In this document: positions 16,613 through 25,036 of the stretch, one piece after another
Position numbering within the stretch: the first letter of the stretch is position 1
How the letters are laid out: the number at the start of each line of letters is the position of its first letter
Source: Streptomyces sp. F63
GTDB taxonomy: Bacteria; Actinomycetota; Actinomycetes; Streptomycetales; Streptomycetaceae
Direction of reading: 5' to 3'
Assembly (NCBI RefSeq): GCF_018070345.1
Contig: NZ_JAGPXX010000017.1
Location: forward strand, 1-64,000
Length of the DNA stretch: 64,000 nt
The notes under the pieces: generated by a model
Seen by the model: the letters and a program-made list of their open reading frames with translations, nothing else
Told to the model about the DNA's origin: nothing
Databases searched by the model: none
Program-made: the position numbers and the translations under genes

Positions 16613-17596
16613 ATGGAACAGCGAGTACTGGGCAGGACGGGCCGCGAAGTGTCCGTCGTCGGACTGGGAACGTGGCAGCTCGGAGCGGACTGGGGCGAGG
16701 TCCGGGAGGAGGACGCCCTCGCCGTGCTGGACGCCGCGGTGGAATCCGGCGTCACCTTCTTCGACACGGCCGACGTGTACGGCGACGGACGCAGCGAGCA
16801 GCTGATCGGCCGGTACCTCCGCGAGCGCCCCGACGCCGGGATCTTCACCGCCACCAAGATGGGCCGCCGGGCGGAACAGCTTCCGGCGCACTACAACCTC
16901 GACAACTTCCGTGCCTGGACCGACCGTTCACGGGCCAACCTGGGGGTCGACACCCTCGACCTGGTGCAGCTCCACTGCCCGCCCACCCCGGTGTACTCCT
17001 CGGACGCCGTGTTCGACGCCCTCGACACCCTGGTGGCCGAGAAGCGGGTGGCCGCGTACGCGGTGAGTGTGGAGACCTGCGAGGAGGCCCTGACCGCGAT
17101 CGCCCGTCCGGGGACGGCGAGCGTGCAGATCATCCTCAACCCGTTCCGGCTCAAGCCGCTGGAGCGGGTGCTCCCCGCGGCCGCCGACGCGGGCGTCGGC
17201 ATCATCGCCCGGGTGCCGCTGGCGTCCGGCCTGCTGTCCGGCCGCTACACCCGGGACACCGTCTTCTCCGCGGACGACCACCGGACGTACAACCGCCACG
17301 GGGAGGCGTTCGACCAGGGCGAGACCTTCTCGGGCGTGGACTTCACCACCGGGGTCGAAGCCGCCGCCGAGTTCGCGGAACTGGCCCCCGAGGGTGCCAC
17401 ACCGGCCCAGACGGCGCTCCGCTGGATCATCCAGCAGCCCGGTGTCACCTCGGTGATCCCCGGCGCCCGTTCGCCCGAGCAGGCGCGGGCGAACGCGGAG
17501 GCCGCGGCGCTGCCGTCCCTGCCGCAGGCCACGCTGGACGCCGTCCGCGAGCTGTACGACCGCCGGATCCGCGCGCAGGTGCACAGCCGCTGGTGA
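16613..17596 (+). CDS. Aldo/keto reductase
   Basis: 327 residues. NADPH-dependent TIM barrel. The catalytic tetrad is visible: Asp51 and Tyr56 in FFDTADVYGDGRSE, Lys82 in FTATKMGR, His121 in LDLVQLHCPP. C-terminal cofactor region: QTALRWIIQQPGVTSVIPGARSPEQARANAEA. ATG follows AGGATCGAG. It resembles YhdN/general stress protein 69-type reductases. It diverges from the ATP-grasp operon over 136 bases. Substrate unknown. Confidence 0.9.
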   Translation: MEQRVLGRTGREVSVVGLGTWQLGADWGEVREEDALAVLDAAVESGVTFFDTADVYGDGRSEQLIGRYLRERPDAGIFTATKMGRRAEQLPAHYNLDNFRAWTDRSRANLGVDTLDLVQLHCPPTPVYSSDAVFDALDTLVAEKRVAAYAVSVETCEEALTAIARPGTASVQIILNPFRLKPLERVLPAAADAGVGIIARVPLASGLLSGRYTRDTVFSADDHRTYNRHGEAFDQGETFSGVDFTTGVEAAAEFAELAPEGATPAQTALRWIIQQPGVTSVIPGARSPEQARANAEAAALPSLPQATLDAVRELYDRRIRAQVHSRW

Positions 17597-17624
17597 CCGC
17601 ACCGGGCCGCCCGCCCCGCCCGTT

Positions 17625-17661
17625 CCGCTCCCGTCCGGTGGGCACGGGCCGACGGGAGCGG
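17625..17661. terminator. Bidirectional hairpin between convergent genes
   Basis: CCGCTCCCGTC (17625-17635) pairs perfectly with GACGGGAGCGG (17651-17661), loop 15 bases. It lies between the aldo/keto reductase stop and the convergent SDR gene stop. No T-run. Confidence 0.5.
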
Positions 17662-17719
17662 GGCGGCGGGCCGGTCCGCCGGCCGGGCGCTCCGGGCGCG
17701 GCCGCACCCCCGGCGCCCG

Positions 17720-19336
17720 TCAGAGCCGGGTGCGGGAACCACCCGGCCCGCCGCGGGACACCAGGGACGCGATCCTGGCAGCCGCCCCCGGCGCCCGCGG
17801 CCGGCCGGATTCCCCGGCGTCCGCGGGGGCGGACCGCTCGGCGGCGCCGGCGATGTTCCGCGCCATGCCCCCGAACACCAGGGCGTGGAAAGGGGAGACC
17901 CCCCACCAGTAGAGACGGCCGGCGAAGCCGTGCGGGTGGAAGAGCGCGCGCTGCCGGTAGACGGTGCGATCCCGGTCGTCGAGTCCGGCCGTCATGTCCA
18001 GCCACGCGAGCCCCGGCAGGCGCATCTCCGCGCGCAGCCGCAGCAGCCGGCCCGGCTCGATCTCCTCGACCCGCCAGAAGTCGAGCGAGTCCCCCACGCG
18101 CAGCCGGTCCGGATCGCGCCGCCCGCGCCGCAGCCCGACTCCGCCGACGGCCCGGTCGGCCCAGCCCCGCACGGCCCACGCCAGGGGGAAGGAGTACCAG
18201 CCGTTCTCGCCGCCGATCCCCTCGATCACCCGCCACAGGGCCTCGGGCGAGGCCTCGACGAGCCGCTCCCGGTGGTCCGTGTAGAGGTCGCCGCCGGCCC
18301 AGTCCGGGTCGGTCGGCAGCGGGTCGCTGGGGGCGCCCGGGACGGAGGCGGAGGACCACCGTGTGGCGACATCCGCCTCCTTGACCCGCTGGAGGGCCAG
18401 CTCCAGTGCCTGCCGGAAACCGGTCAGCCCGTCCGGCGGGTCCGGAACGCAGCGGGCGATGTCGTGCTCGTGGCAGACGACCTCGTGGCGCAGTGACTCG
18501 GTGAGCGGACGGGCGAGCCGCCCGGGAACGGGGGTGACCAGCCCGATCCAGTGGCTGGAGAGCCCGGGGGTCAGCAGCGGCAGGGGCACGACGAGCCGCC
18601 GGGGCAGCCCGGCCGTCCGCGCGTACTGCCGCATCATCTCCCGGTACGTCGTCACCTCGGGCCCGCCGATGTCGAAGGCGCGGTTCACCCCGGCGGGGAG
18701 CCGGGCGCAGCCCACGAGGTACCGCAGCACGTCGCGTACGGCGATGGGCTGGATCCGGGTGCGGACCCAGCGGGGCGTGACCATCACCGGCAGCCGCTCG
18801 GTGAGGTGCCGCAGCATCTCGAAGGAGGCCGAGCCCGAGCCGATGACGACCGCCGCCCGCAGGACCACCGCCGGGACCTCGCCGTCCAGGAGGATCCGGC
18901 CCACTTCGGCACGGGACCGCAGATGCGGTGAGAGCTCCCGCTCGGGCACCCCCGCAGGGGTCAGCCCGCCCAGGTAGACGATGCGCGAGACACCGGCGCG
19001 GCGCGCCTCCTCGGCGAAGATCCGGGCCGCGCGGCGGTCCGTCTCCTCGAACCCGGAACCGGCGCCGAGGGCGTGCACGAGGTAGTAGGCCACGTCCACC
19101 CCGTTCATCGCGGCCCGTACCGACTCCGCGTCGGTCACGTCGCCCCGTACGGCCTCGGTCCGCCCCGCCCAGGGGTGGTCGCGGAGTTTGGCCGGGGTGC
19201 GGGCCAGACAGCGCACGGTGAACCCCCCGGCCAGCAGCTCCGGAACCAGCCGCCCGCCGATGTACCCGGTGGCCCCCGTCACCAGGCAGCGCGGCGCGGG
19301 GGGAGACTCCCGCTCCGTCCCCGTCCCCGTCCCCAT
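17720..19336 (-). CDS. NAD(P)-binding SDR fused to DUF2867
   Basis: 538 residues from ATG 19336 (GGGAGGCC upstream). Residues about 15-320 are an atypical short-chain reductase/NmrA-like fold: CLVTGATGYIGGRLVPELLAGG is the Rossmann motif, then RGDVTDAESVRAAMNGVDVAYYLVHALG and VYLGGLTPAG. The rest is DUF2867: DHRERLVEASPEALWRVIEGIGGENGWYSFPLAWAVRGWADR to YRQRALFHPHGFAGRLYWWGVSPFHALVFGGMARNI. This SDR-DUF2867 architecture is common in actinomycetes and cyanobacteria; function is unknown, possibly membrane-lipid related. Confidence 0.85.
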   Translation of the reverse strand: MGTGTGTERESPPAPRCLVTGATGYIGGRLVPELLAGGFTVRCLARTPAKLRDHPWAGRTEAVRGDVTDAESVRAAMNGVDVAYYLVHALGAGSGFEETDRRAARIFAEEARRAGVSRIVYLGGLTPAGVPERELSPHLRSRAEVGRILLDGEVPAVVLRAAVVIGSGSASFEMLRHLTERLPVMVTPRWVRTRIQPIAVRDVLRYLVGCARLPAGVNRAFDIGGPEVTTYREMMRQYARTAGLPRRLVVPLPLLTPGLSSHWIGLVTPVPGRLARPLTESLRHEVVCHEHDIARCVPDPPDGLTGFRQALELALQRVKEADVATRWSSASVPGAPSDPLPTDPDWAGGDLYTDHRERLVEASPEALWRVIEGIGGENGWYSFPLAWAVRGWADRAVGGVGLRRGRRDPDRLRVGDSLDFWRVEEIEPGRLLRLRAEMRLPGLAWLDMTAGLDDRDRTVYRQRALFHPHGFAGRLYWWGVSPFHALVFGGMARNIAGAAERSAPADAGESGRPRAPGAAARIASLVSRGGPGGSRTRL

Positions 19337-19810
19337 GTCGGCCTCCCGGAGTCGGCCCGCCGCGGGCGGGAGCGGCGGGTGTCGGTCGCGGACGCGGGCG
19401 GGCGTGCCGCGCCCCCACTCTGGCACGCCCGGCGGGGAACGCCAGCCCGGCGTTTCCGAACGGGGGAGGACGGCGAAGGAGCGGCGGCGGAGAGCCGGCC
19501 GGGCGCGCGGGGGCCGGGGCATCGCGCGGAAGATCAACCGGGCCGGGCCGCTCCGCGGTTCACGGCGGGCGGCGGAGGCGCGGGCGGGGCGCGGGAAGGG
19601 GGCGGCAGCGCCGGGAAGGGGCGGCAGGCGTGTGGCCGGCCGCGGCGGGCGAGCGGCGCACCTGGGCCGGGCGGGTCCGGCCGGCACCGGGGTGGTGACC
19701 CGGTACGGCGGCGGGGCGGCGGGCGGCGGCCCGGGACGCACGGGTGTCCGTGGCGCCGTGCCGGTCGAGGGCCCCGGTGGGGGAGGGGGAGACGGGCCGG
19801 AGGGGACGGC

Positions 19811-20170
19811 TCAGCTGACGGCCTCGGGCGGCGGCTCGTGGAGGAGGGAGCCGGCCAGGGTGAGCACGCGCTGCGGCTGGCGGCCCCAGTTGACCGTCGT
19901 GACCGCCCGGTGGTGCTCTTCGCCGTAGGAGCGCAGGTAGCGGAGGAAGTGCACTCCGGCGACGTCCATGAAGGTGACGTCGGCCATGTCCAGCACCACG
20001 CCGCCGTCGCCGGCGGCCAGCCCGTTCACGGCCCGGTAGAGGAGCGGGGCGGAGTCGTAGTCGACCTCTCCCCACGGCGCCACGACCGCATCACCACCGG
20101 GGGGCCCGGTGCTGGTGTGGACCCCCGCGTGAACGGGGGGCGAGGAAGACAGGTCTGTCTTTGAAGGCAT
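19811..20170 (-). CDS. STAS-domain protein (anti-sigma factor antagonist-like) lacking the usual Ser
   Basis: 119 residues. After about 25 disordered residues, AVVAPWGEVDYDSAPLLYRAVN and VVLDMADVTFMDVAGVHFLRYL form a STAS fold, as in anti-anti-sigma factors. In canonical members the loop reads D-S-S/A-G with a phosphorylated Ser; here it is Asp69-Val70-Ala71-Gly72, so kinase control at that position appears lost. Start ATG at 20170. It is divergent from a TetR gene 56 bases away. It could be a constitutive antagonist or a structural STAS module. Confidence 0.8.
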   Translation of the reverse strand: MPSKTDLSSSPPVHAGVHTSTGPPGGDAVVAPWGEVDYDSAPLLYRAVNGLAAGDGGVVLDMADVTFMDVAGVHFLRYLRSYGEEHHRAVTTVNWGRQPQRVLTLAGSLLHEPPPEAVS

Positions 20171-20217
20171 GGCCTCATGATGCGCACAGTCCGCCGCCGC
20201 TGTCCACGTCTACACTG

Positions 20218-20232
20218 GGTCATACGATGACC
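20218..20232. promoter_or_regulatory. 15-bp palindrome over the TetR start codon
   Basis: GGTCAT-ACG-ATGACC is a perfect inverted repeat, with the TetR ATG (20227) in its right arm. It is suitably sized for a TetR dimer. Binding would block transcription or translation start of the regulator itself. It also lies about 50 bases upstream of the divergent STAS gene. Confidence 0.5.
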
Positions 20233-20811
20233 ACTGAGATTGCAGCCACCGTCTCTTCCGCAGCGGCTCGCGAACGCATTCTGCGCACGGCCTACGAACT
20301 GTTCTCCCGGCGCGGCGTCCGCGACGTGGGCATTGACGAGGTGATCAGCCGCTCGAAGGTGGCGAAAGCCACGCTCTACCGGCACTTCCCGTCGAAGGAC
20401 GCCCTGGTTCTGGCCTTTCTGGAGATGCGGGAGAAAAACTGGACCCTCGGTTTTGTCGAGGCGGAGGCCCGGCGTCTCGGGAACTCACCGGAGGAGCGGC
20501 TGCTGGCCATCTTCGATGTCTTCGACGGATGGTTCCGGAGCACCGATTTCGACGCCTGCGCGTTCATCAACGTGCTGCTGGAAATGCGGTCGGAACACCC
20601 GCTGGGCCGGGCCAGCATCCAGTATCTGGAGAACATACGGAGCGTGGTGCGCGTCCTCGCCGACGAAGCGGGTCTCCGGGACACCGACGACTTCGCGCGG
20701 TCCTGGCACATCCTGATGAAGGGGTCGATCATCTCGGCGACCGAGGGGGACACCGGCGCCGCACGGCGGGCCCGGGCGATGGCCCGTCTCCTCATCGAGC
20801 AGCACCGCTGA
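20227..20811 (+). CDS. TetR-family transcriptional regulator
   Basis: 194 residues. N-terminal helix-turn-helix: RERILRTAYELFSRRGVRDVGIDEVISRSKVAKATLYRHFPSKDALVLAFLEMRE (about 14-68). The C-terminal ligand domain has WFRSTDFDACAFINVLLEM, the usual TetR_C motif of this subgroup. No ribosome binding site is obvious and the palindrome spans the start; translation may be leaderless or weak. Ligand and targets unknown. Confidence 0.9.
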   Translation: MTTEIAATVSSAAARERILRTAYELFSRRGVRDVGIDEVISRSKVAKATLYRHFPSKDALVLAFLEMREKNWTLGFVEAEARRLGNSPEERLLAIFDVFDGWFRSTDFDACAFINVLLEMRSEHPLGRASIQYLENIRSVVRVLADEAGLRDTDDFARSWHILMKGSIISATEGDTGAARRARAMARLLIEQHR

Positions 20812-20865
20812 GAGCGTTCCCCCGGCCGGGGCGCCGTGAGGGACGGCGGCGGTAGGGTCGTGGGC

Positions 20866-21240
20866 ATGGTTCCGGACGAGGGAGCCGTACGCGTCGACAG
20901 CTGGATCTGGTCCGTACGGCTGACGAAGACCCGCTCGATGGCCGCCTCCGCCTGCCGGGCGGGCCATGTCCGGGTCAACGGCGAGCGCGTCAAGCCCGCC
21001 CACCCCGTGAAGGCGGGGGACGAGGTACGGCTGCGCGCCGCCGGCCGCGAGCGGGTCGTTGTCGTGCGGCGCCTGCTGCGGAAGCGGGTCGGCGCCCCCG
21101 TGGCGGCGGAGGCCTACGTGGACAACAGCCCGCCGCCGCCCCCGCGCGAGGAACTCGTGGCGGCCCCGCGCAGGGACCGCGGCGCCGGGCGCCCCACCAA
21201 GCGGGAACGGCGGGAGACGGAGCGGCTGCGCGGCCGGTGA
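20866..21240 (+). CDS. S4-domain RNA-binding protein (Hsp15-like)
   Basis: 124 residues from ATG 20866. The S4 domain covers about residues 7-60: VRVDSWIWSVRLTKTRSMAASACRAGHVRVNGERVKPAHPVKAGDEVRL. It is followed by a basic tail (RRLLRKR, RPTKRERRETERLRGR). Hsp15 (HslR) binds stalled large ribosomal subunits carrying peptidyl-tRNA; the same architecture suggests a role in ribosome recycling or heat shock. An in-frame upstream start at 20836 is less likely. Confidence 0.85.
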   Translation: MVPDEGAVRVDSWIWSVRLTKTRSMAASACRAGHVRVNGERVKPAHPVKAGDEVRLRAAGRERVVVVRRLLRKRVGAPVAAEAYVDNSPPPPPREELVAAPRRDRGAGRPTKRERRETERLRGR

Positions 21241-21270
21241 GCCGCGGCGCCTTCCGCGGACCGCCCTCCC

Positions 21271-21292
21271 GCCCCGGGCCGCTGCCCGGGGC
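21271..21292. terminator. Hairpin between convergent genes
   Basis: GCCCCGGGC (21271-21279) pairs with GCCCGGGGC (21284-21292) over a 4-base loop, between the S4 gene (plus) and the small gene ending at 21310 (minus). Confidence 0.45.
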
Positions 21293-21309
21293 TGCGGCAA
21301 GCGGTGGGG

Positions 21310-21486
21310 TCAGCGCCGCTGCTCCCGGATGCGGCGCTGCCGCTGGATGCCGGGACCGTTCCAGTCCAGTGCCTCGGCCGCCTCGCGCAGGATCTCCTCG
21401 GCTGCGGTCCGGGTGTCGGCGAGGATGTCGCCCTGTTCGTTCACCAACTGCTGGTAGATCGGGGGATGGGCGGCCGTCGTGGTCAC
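21310..21486 (-). CDS. 58-residue conserved-type hypothetical protein
   Basis: GTG start at 21486 with GAAGGAC upstream. The sequence reads HPPIYQQLVNEQGDILADTR, then TAAEEILREAAEALDWNGPG and a basic end RQRRIREQRR. It looks helical and soluble. Upstream frame extension to 21666 crosses non-coding-looking sequence and is not accepted. Small proteins of this style recur in Streptomyces, but no function is known. Confidence 0.55.
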   Translation of the reverse strand: MTTTAAHPPIYQQLVNEQGDILADTRTAAEEILREAAEALDWNGPGIQRQRRIREQRR

Positions 21487-21827
21487 TGTGGCGGTCCTTC
21501 GGAGGTCGGTCGGGTCACGGAGCGTTCCGTGCTGTACAGCGACCATGATCTCGCAAACGTTTCCCCGCCGGCGCGCCGCCCGGGCACCGGACGGCTGCGC
21601 GGGGCGCCGCCGCGTCACCGTACGGCTGCGGAGCCCCACTCCGGACGCCGTGCGGCCCGGCCGCACCGCGCCCGGGCCCGTGGCCGCACCGCGAACGGGG
21701 CGGCCGGGGAGGCCCGGCTGCCGCCCCCGGGGGCCGGCCGGCCATGGGGGAGCCGGCCGGCCCCGGGGAGCCGGTGGTGGCTGCCGGTTCGGTGACCGGC
21801 CCGGGCGCCTCTCGTGACGGCCCCGGG
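21487..21827. other. Intergenic region with promoter-like elements for the 58-residue gene
   Basis: No convincing gene. An inverted repeat CACGGA-GCGT-TCCGTG lies at 21516-21531. On the minus strand GTTT (21558-21555) is followed after 16 bases by TGTAC, a weak SigB-like arrangement reading toward the small gene. The remainder (21565-21827) is GC-rich filler. Confidence 0.35.
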
Positions 21828-22520
21828 TCAGGCCCGGCTGCCGGCCAGGGAGGCGAAGACCACCACGTTGTCGGAGTAGCGGTTGTCCGACTCCGAGAAC
21901 TCGCCGCCGCAGGTGATGAGGCGGAGCCCGGCGTGGTCGAGATTGCGGTACACCTCGACGGTCGGGAACTTGTCCTTCGGGTACTGGCCGATCCTGTCGA
22001 CCGTGAACTCGGCGGTCCTGCCGTCCTCACGCGCCACCTCGATACGGTCGCCCTGCTTCAGGGTGGACAGCTTGTGGAAGACCGACGGCTCGCCGTTCCA
22101 GGTGACATGGCCCGCGATGACGGCCGGTCCCATGGCGCCGGGCGCCGGGCCGGGCTCGTACCAGCCCGCCTTGAACGGGTCGCGCGGCGTCTTCATCTCC
22201 CCGTCGGCGCCCAGGTTCAGCTTCTCCAGTGTGGAGGTGACGCCCAGCTTGGGGATGGAGATCTGCTGCGGCCGGGAGGCGCCCAGCGGCTTGGCGTCAC
22301 CGGCCGGGCCGCCGGCGGGCGACTCGCCGCCCTGCGCCGCGCCGTTGCCGGGAGCGGCGGGCGGGGCCGCGTCCGCCGCTTCGTCGGACGAGGCCCGGCT
22401 CTGGACGGTCAGGATCAGGCCGACGAGGGTCGCGGACACCACGACGAACACGAAGACGAACAGGGCGCGTTTGCGGCCACGGTTCACGGGGGACCTCCGG
22501 GGGTTCGGGTAGCTGCTCAT
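21828..22520 (-). CDS. Class F sortase
   Basis: 230 residues. A basic N-terminus and one membrane anchor (ALFVFVFVVVSATLVGLILTV, about 19-39), then a disordered Ala/Gly/Pro linker and the sortase beta-barrel from about 84. Catalytic residues: His138 in AVIAGHVTWNG, Cys204 in LRLITCGGEF, Arg214 in SDNRYSDNVVVFA. Class F sortases are the actinomycete type. The enzyme would sit outside the membrane and attach surface proteins to the wall. The gene immediately upstream, 12 bases away, encodes a secreted protein with a C-terminal membrane segment and basic tail, its likely substrate. Confidence 0.92.
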   Translation of the reverse strand: MSSYPNPRRSPVNRGRKRALFVFVFVVVSATLVGLILTVQSRASSDEAADAAPPAAPGNGAAQGGESPAGGPAGDAKPLGASRPQQISIPKLGVTSTLEKLNLGADGEMKTPRDPFKAGWYEPGPAPGAMGPAVIAGHVTWNGEPSVFHKLSTLKQGDRIEVAREDGRTAEFTVDRIGQYPKDKFPTVEVYRNLDHAGLRLITCGGEFSESDNRYSDNVVVFASLAGSRA

Positions 22521-22532
22521 GCCGGCCTCGGG

Positions 22533-23318
22533 TCAGCCGTCCTGCGCGGCGCGCCTGCGCCGGGTCACCACGACGGTGCCCGCGGCCGCGACGAGCGTCG
22601 CCGCCCCCACGGCCGCCATACCGCGGCCCTGGACGCCGTCGGCCGGGGCCGCCGTCCCGGTCTCCACGCCGCCGGCGGGCACGGAGCCGACCGCGGCGCC
22701 CTTGACGAGCCCGCAGGCGGCCGGAGCGGTGGCCTCCTGCGGGAGCTTCGGGTCCAGGTCGCTCTTGCCGACGCCGAAGTCGTACTTGTTGTTGCCGTTG
22801 GGGTCGATGCCGTGCTGCACCACGTGCAGGTCCTGGATGTGATCGGCGACATCCTGCGAGACCGTGAGGGTGCGCTCGTAGGAGAGCGTGCCGTCGGCCT
22901 CGGCCACGGGCATCCGGTCGACGGCGAGACCGCTGTCCGGGGTCGTGTCGCCGTCCACGGTCAGCGAGATGTTGATGTCGCCGTAGACCGGCAGGCCCTC
23001 GCTGGTGGTGACGATGCCGTCCCCGTCCTTGTCGGCCGTGATGTCCGGGCAGGTGAAGTCGTGCCCCTCCGTGGAGCCGTGGATGTGCTGGGCGTGTGGC
23101 TGACCGGGCGTCAGGCCCTGCGCCTCGATCTTGACGGTCAGTTCGGTGCCGTTGAGGCTCAGCATGGCGGTGCCGGAGGCCCTGGAGTTGTTGAGCTGCG
23201 AGAGGTCGATCTGGAATCCCCGCGGTCCGGCGGCCGTCGCGGCCGACGAGGTACCCAGGGCCAGGGTCAGGGGGAGGGCGACGAGTGCCGCAAACCGTGT
23301 GGTGCGCTTGGCTGTCAT
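22533..23318 (-). CDS. Secreted CHRD-like protein with EF-hand loop and C-terminal anchor
   Basis: 261 residues from ATG 23318. Signal peptide MTAKRTTRFAALVALPLTLA with cleavage near ATAA. The mature part resembles a CHRD-type beta domain (GTAMLSLNGTELTVKIEAQG, then PHAQHIHG). Residues 96-107 (DKDGDGIVTTSE) are a canonical EF-hand calcium loop with D96, D98, D100 and E107; DPNGNNKYD at 172-180 may be a second, degenerate one. The C-terminus has a hydrophobic helix (about 233-251) and RRRR tail. No LPxTG is present; VETG (218-221) is the closest. Operon with the class F sortase implies wall or membrane anchoring. Confidence 0.75.
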   Translation of the reverse strand: MTAKRTTRFAALVALPLTLALGTSSAATAAGPRGFQIDLSQLNNSRASGTAMLSLNGTELTVKIEAQGLTPGQPHAQHIHGSTEGHDFTCPDITADKDGDGIVTTSEGLPVYGDINISLTVDGDTTPDSGLAVDRMPVAEADGTLSYERTLTVSQDVADHIQDLHVVQHGIDPNGNNKYDFGVGKSDLDPKLPQEATAPAACGLVKGAAVGSVPAGGVETGTAAPADGVQGRGMAAVGAATLVAAAGTVVVTRRRRAAQDG

Positions 23319-23638
23319 GTCGGGTGCATCCCTTCCGGTGGCCCCTGCGGTGGCAGCGGCCGGTGCGCGGTCTCGGACGCGGACCCTCAGCGGGATCCGC
23401 CTGCGTCCCTCATTCGGAACCGGGCCCGGGGCGGATTGGCGGGTCGCGGGAAAAACTTCCGGCGCCTTCTCCCGGCCGCCCCTCCCGGCCTCTCCCGGCA
23501 CCCGTCGTACCCCCGTCCCCGCAGGGCGGGGGCTCCGGAGACGGCGGGGGACGCGCCGTGTGAGATCGTTGCCGGGGAGGCGGCCGGTCCCGGGACGGAG
23601 CGGTCAGCGACGGTGAGAGGCGCGCGGGGAGCGGGACG

Positions 23639-23953
23639 ATGGCCTGGACGGTGCTGATCCTGTCCGGTGTGCTGGAGGCGGTCTGGGCCACGGCGCTGGA
23701 CCGGTCCCAGGGATTCAGCAGGCTCTGGCCCAGTGTGGTGTTCGCGGTCGCGCTGGCGCTGAGCATGGCGGGCCTCGCCTACGCCCTGCGGGAGGTGCCG
23801 GTCGGCACCGGCTACGCGGTCTGGGTCGGCATCGGCGCGGCCCTCACGGCGGGCTGGGCGATGGTGTCCGGGGGCGAGACGGTGTCGGTCGCCCGGCTCC
23901 TGCTGCTCGCGGGGATCATCGGCTGTGTGGCGGGACTGAAGCTGCTGCACTGA
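23639..23953 (+). CDS. Small multidrug resistance (SMR) transporter, SugE/Gdx-like
   Basis: 104 residues, four hydrophobic helices. The N-terminus WTVLILSGVLEAVWATALDR contains the conserved membrane Glu (Glu13) and the LExVWAxxL pattern of the SugE/Gdx subgroup, known guanidinium exporters, rather than EmrE. GGGGAGCGG precedes ATG. No guanidine riboswitch was recognised upstream. A partner subunit is not adjacent, so it may be homodimeric. Confidence 0.88.
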   Translation: MAWTVLILSGVLEAVWATALDRSQGFSRLWPSVVFAVALALSMAGLAYALREVPVGTGYAVWVGIGAALTAGWAMVSGGETVSVARLLLLAGIIGCVAGLKLLH

Positions 23954-24102
23954 CGCGCCCGCGGTCATCCGGGCGGGCCGGGAACGCCCCCGGCGGCGCG
24001 GAACGGACGACCGGATTGCGGCATTCCGTTACGCATCGGCGGCGGGCTCCCGGGCAGGCGGAGCGGTGTACACGGAACCCCAGAGGTGAGGAGCACACCG
24101 AC

Positions 24103-24552
24103 ATGTCGAAGGTCGAGGAATCCGTCGAGGTCGACGTCCCCGTGCGCACCGCGTACGACCAGTGGACCCAGTTCGAGGACTTCCCGCAGTTCATGGAAGG
24201 CGTCGAGCGGATCGAACAGCGGACACCGACCCGGACGCACTGGGTGACGGAGGTCGCGGGTGTCAAGCGGGAGTTCGACGCCGAGATCACCGAGCAGATC
24301 CCCGACGAGCGCGTCGCCTGGACCACCGTCGAGGGTGAGGTCAAGCAGGCCGGCGTGGTCACCTTCCACCGCCTGGACGACCGGCGGACGAAGGTCATGC
24401 TCCAGCTCGACCACGACCCGCAGGGTATCGCCGACACGGTCGGGGACAAGACGGGCTTCGTGAAGAAGCAGGCCAAGCAGGACCTGGGCCGGTTCAAGTC
24501 CTTCATCGAGTCCCGCGGTGTCGAGACCGGCGCCTGGCGCGGCCAGGTCTGA
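24103..24552 (+). CDS. SRPBCC-family protein (polyketide cyclase/dehydrase-like)
   Basis: 149 residues. MSKVEESVEVDVPVRTAYDQ, then WTQFEDFPQFMEGVERIEQ and EITEQIPDERVAWTTVEG are typical of the START/Bet v1-like SRPBCC group annotated as cyclase/dehydrase. The C-terminus is basic and helical. It is cytosolic and binds an unknown hydrophobic ligand. GTGAGGAG precedes ATG. In actinomycetes this subgroup is often found with stress genes, not polyketide clusters. Confidence 0.85.
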   Translation: MSKVEESVEVDVPVRTAYDQWTQFEDFPQFMEGVERIEQRTPTRTHWVTEVAGVKREFDAEITEQIPDERVAWTTVEGEVKQAGVVTFHRLDDRRTKVMLQLDHDPQGIADTVGDKTGFVKKQAKQDLGRFKSFIESRGVETGAWRGQV

Positions 24553-24640
24553 GCGGCACCCGGGCGGCGGGCCGCGGCTCCCCCGGCGACGGCCGGCCGT
24601 CCGGAGCCGCCCCGGCAGGGGCGGGAAGACGGCGGTGGGT

Positions 24641-24735
24641 GCCCGGGCCACCGGGCACCCACCGGCGTGTGCAGGTCGTCGTGCGCCGGCCGGCCGCCGG
24701 GCCCTCACCACCGTGCGCCCACCGGCGTGTGCAGG
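24641..24735 (+). repeat. 35-bp direct repeat, 60-bp period
   Basis: 24641-24675 and 24701-24735 share 18 identical bases at the end (CCCACCGGCGTGTGCAGG) and several more upstream; offset exactly 60. Function unknown. Confidence 0.6.
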
Positions 24736-24964
24736 CCGCGGCTGCCACACCCGCCCACACCGCACCGCGCCGGCCGGCGCGTCCGGCGCCCGGACACTGC
24801 CGGCCTCCCCGCTCCGCCCCCGAACCCGCGCCGCGCACAGGAGAGTTGGCTCCCGTTTGGCATCCGGCGCCCGCCCGGTTAGCCTCTCCTGGATTTCCGC
24901 CGGTGAGCCGAGCCCGGCACCCTTCCGCCCGGGAGAGCCCTTGCACCGTCCGGACGCCACCGTT

Positions 24965-25036
24965 CCGCACCCGCCGCACCCGCCGCACCCGCCGCACCCG
25001 CCGCACCCGCCGCGCCCGCCGCACCCGCCGCGCCCG
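24965..25036 (+). repeat. Eight-copy 9-bp tandem repeat
   Basis: Units CCGCACCCG (six copies) and CCGCGCCCG (two copies, sixth and eighth) lie end to end, 39 bases before the N-hydroxylase start. The number may vary by slippage; effect on expression is unknown. Confidence 0.85.

Noticed and set aside
22533..23318. LPxTG sorting signal in the sortase neighbour
   Set aside because: Only VETG was found near the tail; no canonical LPxTG or LAxTG exists.
23560..23638. Guanidine riboswitch ahead of the SMR gene
   Set aside because: No ACGR-loop hairpin pair or ykkC core could be recognised in the short upstream region.
24965..25036. Possible CRISPR-like array
   Set aside because: Units are 9 bases, contiguous, without spacers; it is a simple tandem repeat.
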